Shown here in pieces: positions 5,893 to 7,820 of a stretch of 7,820 nt of DNA. Below the pieces are notes generated by a model. That model made no database searches, was not told the origin of the DNA, and was given only the letters and a program-made list of their open reading frames with translations. Positions within the stretch are counted from its first letter, which is position 1. Each line of letters opens with the position of its first letter. Origin of the DNA: Thiothrix sp. (GTDB lineage Bacteria; Pseudomonadota; Gammaproteobacteria; Thiotrichales; Thiotrichaceae); the NCBI GenBank assembly GCA_011375245.1, contig DRMA01000209.1, forward strand, positions 1 to 7,820. The letters are read 5' to 3'. Both the position numbers and the translations under genes were made by a program.

Positions 5893-6273
5893 TTAATGTC
5901 CAATCAAAATAACATAAGCAATAGCATATTCCAGCTCATCAGAAAGTGATAAATGACTTTCACTAATGCCTACTTGCTGTAAATAGTGTTGTGTCGCACC
6001 ATGAAATTGGAAGAAAGGTTTGCCAAGCGTATCATTTTTTGTTTCGATATCCATCCACTGAATATCACCACGAATACCTGTTCCCACCGCCTTTGAAAAG
6101 GCTTCTTTAGCAGCGAAACGTTTTGCAAGATAATGATCTTGCTGTACATGATCGTGATAAATGGCTAATTCATTGGGATGTAAAATACGTTTTACAAAGG
6201 AAGAGTGACGTTTATTGGCACGCTTTATACGCTCAATTTGTACAATATCCGTACCAATTCCCGTAATTTTCAC
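5893..6273 (-). CDS. acpS: Holo-[acyl carrier protein] synthase
   Basis: AcpS transfers 4'-phosphopantetheine from coenzyme A to a serine of acyl carrier protein, activating it for fatty acid synthesis in the cytoplasm. The 126-residue product has the N-terminal GIGTDIV motif with metal ligand D9, the RFAAKEA motif with E57, the GKPFFQF strand and the HLSLSDE motif near the C-terminus. The length is usual for the trimeric AcpS type. The start codon is GTG: an in-frame TAG comes directly before it, and the GTG gives the normal family N-terminus, so the choice is firm. It starts 10 bp after the pdxJ stop and ends 3 bp before cysM, within the same unit. The Shine-Dalgarno is weak. Confidence 0.95.
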   Translation of the reverse strand: MKITGIGTDIVQIERIKRANKRHSSFVKRILHPNELAIYHDHVQQDHYLAKRFAAKEAFSKAVGTGIRGDIQWMDIETKNDTLGKPFFQFHGATQHYLQQVGISESHLSLSDELEYAIAYVILIGH

Positions 6274-6283
6274 CTACTCATAC

Positions 6284-7015
6284 TCACAAACGCGCTTGCT
6301 GCATAATCTGTTGCATTTCTTTTATTGCCTGCTCCAAACCAACAAAAACAGCCCGAGCAATTAAATAATGACCAATATTCAGTTCTCGAATCTGCGGAAT
6401 TTGCGCAATAGCCATCGTATTCTGATCATCCAAGCCATGTCCCGCATTCACCTGAAGACCTTGCTCAACAGCAAATTCACTAGCTAATTGAATGCGCTCC
6501 AATTCACGCTGTTTTTCATCACCAACAAGGTTTGCATAAGTTCCTGTATGTAATTCAATAACAGGTGCACCAATCTCAGAGACACGAGCAATATGCTCAA
6601 TATTTGGCTCAATAAATAACGATACTTTAATATTTTCTGCCACTAATCGCTGGGTAACTTTCTTAATACGCTCAAATTGTCCAATAACATCAAGCCCACC
6701 TTCGGTAGTAAGTTCCTCGCGTTTTTCAGGTACAATGCAACAGTCCCTAGGCATCACATCCAAAGCAATATTTGTCATTTCATCCGTAGCAGCCATTTCC
6801 AAATTCATCCGTGTTGTGCAATGTTTGCGCACCCTATAAACATCTGCATCTTGAATATGACGACGGTCTTCACGTAAATGCAGCGTAATAGCATCTGCAC
6901 CTGCTTTTTCAACACGCTGTACGGCTTCGATAATATCAGGGTAAGGGGTAAAACGGGCTTGTCTGATATTGATGATATGATCAATATTAACGCCAAGCTC
7001 TAAGGTATTCTGCAT
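6284..7015 (-). CDS. pdxJ: Pyridoxine 5'-phosphate synthase
   Basis: PdxJ condenses 1-deoxy-D-xylulose 5-phosphate with 3-amino-2-oxopropyl phosphate to form pyridoxine 5'-phosphate, the last ring-forming step of DXP-dependent vitamin B6 synthesis. The 243-residue TIM barrel shows LGVNIDH (N10, D12, H13), RQAR (18-21), TLHLREDRRHI (H46, R48), NLEMA (E73), ELHTG and the catalytic NAGHGL with H193. ATG at 7015 is chosen because AGGA lies 9 nt upstream and it yields the usual family N-terminus; an in-frame ATG at 7069 would add 18 non-family residues and overlap recO. RFTPYPD replaces the more usual RGTxYPD, a minor variation. It lies 40 bp after recO. Its product PLP is the cofactor of CysM two genes downstream. 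Confidence 0.96.
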   Translation of the reverse strand: MQNTLELGVNIDHIINIRQARFTPYPDIIEAVQRVEKAGADAITLHLREDRRHIQDADVYRVRKHCTTRMNLEMAATDEMTNIALDVMPRDCCIVPEKREELTTEGGLDVIGQFERIKKVTQRLVAENIKVSLFIEPNIEHIARVSEIGAPVIELHTGTYANLVGDEKQRELERIQLASEFAVEQGLQVNAGHGLDDQNTMAIAQIPQIRELNIGHYLIARAVFVGLEQAIKEMQQIMQQARL

Positions 7016-7024
7016 ACTTTTCCA

Positions 7025-7028
7025 TCCT
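7025..7028 (-). promoter_or_regulatory. Shine-Dalgarno AGGA deciding the pdxJ start
   Basis: AGGA on the minus strand is spaced 9 nt from the ATG at 7015. It supports the shorter pdxJ reading over the in-frame ATG at 7069, which lies inside the end of recO. Confidence 0.65.
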
Positions 7029-7055
7029 AGATAAAGATAAGCTGATAAACATAAA

Positions 7056-7751
7056 CTAAAGAAAGACAAGCTTTCTGGATTTTAACGGCTTGCCTACCAA
7101 CAAGGTATCAATAAAACGATTGAGAAACTGCCGCAATTGATAATATTCATTTTCAGAAAAATACTCATGTTGCTCACCTTGTTCGCTTTGCTGCCACTTT
7201 ATTAATAATGCGCCTGAAATCGGCACACCTTCTTGATATTGTTCATAAAGACGAAGTCCTGAGTTGGCTGAATAGCGATAGTAACGGTTAGCTTCAACTG
7301 ACTTTCCAAGCTGATGTTCAAGTTCATCACCAAAACTATAGCCAAGTACGTCAAGCAAAGCAAACTCACACTGCATTAATGTCCTTTCATCAATAATAGT
7401 TGTTAAACGATGCAAACCAACTTGATACGCAGTAAAAACATCATTTGCAGGGGCAAATAGCGGAACAAGCTTCAGAATTAATTCATTAAAATATAAAGCT
7501 TTACATAAGTCTTGTGACTGAATCAGATAACGGCGTTGTTCTTCGGCAACCGTTAAGATTGGCATTTGACCTTTACCTGCCCAAGCAACACCTAAACGCC
7601 GAAAAGGCTCAAGAGTGCCTTTCATAATCTTGCCACGCTTCTTTGCAACACGTGCTACACACGTCATACGACCTGATTTTTGCGTTAATAGATCGACAAT
7701 AAAACGATTATCTCGAAAAGGACGACGATTGAGAATATAAGCAGAATCCAT
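7056..7751 (-). CDS. recO: DNA repair protein RecO
   Basis: RecO acts with RecR in the RecF pathway, helping RecA displace single-strand binding protein at DNA gaps and annealing complementary strands. The product has the N-terminal OB-fold pattern SAYILNRRPFRDNRFIVDL with the following KSGRM and basic AKKRGK loop, the KGTLEPFRRL strand, a helical middle (YFNELILKL, FALLDVLGY) and the usual C-terminal GKPLKSRKL. The length of 231 residues is normal. I place the start at ATG 7751, giving MDSAYILNRRPF, close to the usual family start. A TTG at 7775 would add eight residues and lie 5 bp after the era stop. Neither has a clear Shine-Dalgarno, so the start is the least certain part. No zinc-binding cysteine cluster is visible. 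Confidence 0.92.
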   Translation of the reverse strand: MDSAYILNRRPFRDNRFIVDLLTQKSGRMTCVARVAKKRGKIMKGTLEPFRRLGVAWAGKGQMPILTVAEEQRRYLIQSQDLCKALYFNELILKLVPLFAPANDVFTAYQVGLHRLTTIIDERTLMQCEFALLDVLGYSFGDELEHQLGKSVEANRYYRYSANSGLRLYEQYQEGVPISGALLIKWQQSEQGEQHEYFSENEYYQLRQFLNRFIDTLLVGKPLKSRKLVFL

Positions 7752-7780
7752 AAACAGAACGTAATGCTTAGACAAAAAAC

Positions 7781-7819
7781 TTAACTATTAGAAACAATAC
7801 CAAGTTCTTGTAAGTAACG
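7781..7819 (-). CDS. era: GTPase Era, C-terminal end only
   Basis: Twelve codons and a TAA stop (7783-7781) are visible at the right edge, reading RYLQELGIVSNS. RxLxxLG matches the C-terminal end of the Era KH domain (RALRSLGY in E. coli, from memory), and the usual gene order places era directly before recO. Era is an essential ribosome-associated GTPase that helps 16S rRNA maturation and 30S assembly. Identity rests on a very short stretch plus synteny. Confidence 0.7.
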   Translation of the reverse strand, partial: RYLQELGIVSNS

Positions 7820-7820
7820 C

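Noticed and set aside
7016..7069. Longer pdxJ start at 7069
   Set aside because: It adds 18 residues absent from the family, overlaps recO by 14 bp, and a good Shine-Dalgarno sequence lies before the ATG at 7015.
1..7820. CRISPR arrays, insertion sequences, prophage or defence genes
   Set aside because: No regularly spaced repeats, transposase or integrase motifs, terminal inverted repeats or attachment-site duplications were seen; the only tandem repeat is the short 8-bp array at 1974-2001.

Overview
The window looks like chromosomal DNA of an AT-rich (estimated by eye, roughly 40% GC) gammaproteobacterium. The best clue is the minus-strand order era-recO-pdxJ-acpS-cysM, a conserved gammaproteobacterial arrangement. 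A sulfur-dioxygenase-type enzyme, a periplasmic thioredoxin-like protein and CysM suggest active thiol and sulfur chemistry. I cannot name the genus. I see no tRNA, rRNA, CRISPR array, transposase, integrase or attachment site.

Layout from the right end, minus strand: the last codons of era (7781-7819), recO (7056-7751), pdxJ (6284-7015), acpS (5893-6273), cysM (4990-5889) and a PolB-type exonuclease-family gene (4355-4993) that overlaps cysM by 4 bp. These six genes are close enough to be one transcription unit. The last one is the most striking gene here: its reading frame is intact and the family fold is recognisable, yet every acidic catalytic residue I can place has been replaced.

Middle: a plus-strand gene for a 340-residue membrane-associated protein of unknown function (3328-4350) ends 4 bp from the end of the exonuclease-like gene. 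Divergent from it is a two-gene minus-strand unit, a periplasmic TlpA-like thioredoxin (2591-3106) followed after 2 bp by a hemerythrin-domain protein (2142-2588).

Left part: a separately promoted minus-strand gene encodes an ETHE1-like persulfide dioxygenase (1239-1961). It has a good sigma-70-type promoter in a TA-rich block, an 8-bp tandem repeat in its leader and a strong intrinsic terminator. Beyond that, a minus-strand gene runs off the left edge (1-1034). It encodes a single-pass membrane protein with a basic linker and at least one beta-sandwich-like extracytoplasmic domain.

How the genes may work together: the dioxygenase oxidises glutathione persulfide, the TlpA-like protein handles thiols or disulfides in the periplasm, and the hemerythrin protein probably binds O2, NO or iron. 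That makes a plausible sulfur/redox neighbourhood, but the link is inferred from position only. The recO-to-cysM block is housekeeping: DNA repair, vitamin B6 synthesis, acyl carrier protein activation and cysteine synthesis.
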